Below are positions 5,275 through 5,713 of a stretch of 5,713 nt of DNA, one piece after another. A model generated the notes under the pieces. The model did no database searches. It had not been told where the DNA came from and saw only the letters and a list, made by a program, of their open reading frames with translations. Both the position numbers and the translations under genes were made by a program. This DNA comes from Akkermansia sp. (lineage in GTDB: Bacteria > Verrucomicrobiota > Verrucomicrobiia > Verrucomicrobiales > Akkermansiaceae), in contig JAGBZE010000139.1 in the NCBI GenBank assembly GCA_017628435.1, positions 1 to 5,713 of the forward strand, given 5' to 3'. Position 1 is the first letter of the stretch. Each line of letters begins with the position of its first letter.

Positions 5275-5317
5275 CTACGCGTAACTGTGGCCGCAGGTGG
5301 CCCCGTATTCCCAGGTT

Positions 5318-5713
5318 ATGAACACGACAAAATTTATACAAGTGCCTGATGTAGCAAGTGCTGCGATGGATTATCTGAAGAACGACGCAGATGACCGCGG
5401 TGAGCTGGTAACCCTGAATGTAGGTCCGTCTCACCCGGCGACGCACGGCGTGCTTCGCCTGAAGCTGGTGATTGACGGTGAAGAGATTGTATCCTGCGAC
5501 CCGGTGATTGGATACCTGCACCGCGGCATGGAGAAGATAGCGGAGAACTGCCACTACAACCAGTTCGTGACCTACACGGACCGCATGGACTACCTTGCTC
5601 CGATGAGCAACAACATTGCCTACGCCTGTGCAGTGGAAAAACTGCTGGGCTGGGAACAGCCGGAGCGAGGCCAGGCCATCCGCGAGCTGTGCTGCGAGCT
5701 TTCCCGCATGTCC
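5318..5713 (+). CDS. nuoD: NADH-quinone oxidoreductase subunit D (complex I, 49-kDa type), 3' end outside window
   Basis: The first 132 residues of NuoD, cut by the window edge; full-length proteins have roughly 400. NuoD sits in the peripheral arm of complex I and helps form the quinone pocket where electrons from NADH reach quinone. The signature is strong: LNVGPSHPATHGVLRLKL (33-50), PVIGYLHRGMEKIAE (62-76), then YTDRMDYLAPMSNNIAYA (86-103). H43 and Y92 match by motif the His and Tyr that bind the quinone head group in Nqo4. The Ni-ligating cysteines of the homologous hydrogenase large subunits are absent at the DRMDYL segment, so this is complex I and not a hydrogenase. AGG two to five bases upstream is a weak ribosome site. 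Upstream is a divergent hypothetical gene and not nuoC, so nuoD opens a transcription unit; genes after it cannot be seen. Confidence 0.95.
   Translation, partial: MNTTKFIQVPDVASAAMDYLKNDADDRGELVTLNVGPSHPATHGVLRLKLVIDGEEIVSCDPVIGYLHRGMEKIAENCHYNQFVTYTDRMDYLAPMSNNIAYACAVEKLLGWEQPERGQAIRELCCELSRMS

Noticed and set aside
5287..5302. Direct repeat GTGGCC-GCAG-GTGGCC in the nuoD leader
   Set aside because: Two 6-bp copies are too short to support a regulatory site, and the possible GGCC stem is only 4 bp.
5162..5554. 130-residue minus-strand open frame antisense to nuoD
   Set aside because: It overlaps clearly coding nuoD sequence and shows no protein-like pattern.
5318..5713. NiFe-hydrogenase large subunit instead of NuoD
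   Set aside because: The Cys-x2-Cys metal ligand motif is replaced by the DRMDYL segment typical of complex I.

Overview
The window looks like chromosomal DNA of a verrucomicrobial bacterium, most likely an Akkermansia-type member of the Akkermansiaceae. This rests on protein families recognised by eye (a TIGR04073 'exosortase system-associated' protein, an Ahb-type pair of radical SAM enzymes, and a two-domain hypothetical protein of verrucomicrobial look), on the moderately GC-rich composition, and on promoters of plain sigma-70 type. No database search was possible, so the taxonomy is inference.

Layout from left to right. A divergent pair opens the window: the first five codons of a leftward gene, and a rightward GT-B glycosyltransferase (111-1184). 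A 12-bp hairpin at 1218-1245 separates the glycosyltransferase from the convergent leftward rpsU (1274-1513), which has a very good promoter. Divergent from rpsU is a two-gene operon of radical SAM/SPASM proteins: an AhbD-like protein (about 1687-2763) and an AhbC-like protein (2760-4007), joined by an ATGA overlap. A nested inverted repeat (4014-4057) follows, overlapping the promoter of a small exported TIGR04073-family protein (4084-4515), which ends in a textbook terminator (4541-4574). A leftward 158-residue hypothetical gene (4636-5112) comes next. Divergent from it is nuoD (5318 onward), the 49-kDa-type subunit of respiratory complex I, cut by the window end.

The central theme is respiration. 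AhbC and AhbD catalyse the last two steps of the siroheme-dependent route to heme b (12,18-didecarboxysiroheme to Fe-coproporphyrin III to heme b). That heme would feed cytochromes of the chain that complex I charges with electrons. The two units are separated by unrelated genes and are not one operon; the link is functional, not transcriptional.

The most unusual observation is regulatory. Three genes (starts at 15 on -, 1687 on +, 5112 on -) share one promoter layout: a TTGCNN -35 box, a 16-17 nt spacer, a strong -10 box (TATGAT, TACAAT, TATGAT), then only 6-7 nt to the start codon. This predicts leaderless mRNAs. Other points worth checking are the loss of two cysteines in the AhbD-like protein relative to AhbD as I remember it, and the nested dyad between the heme operon and the TIGR04073 gene. 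No rRNA, tRNA, CRISPR array, insertion sequence or prophage signature was seen.
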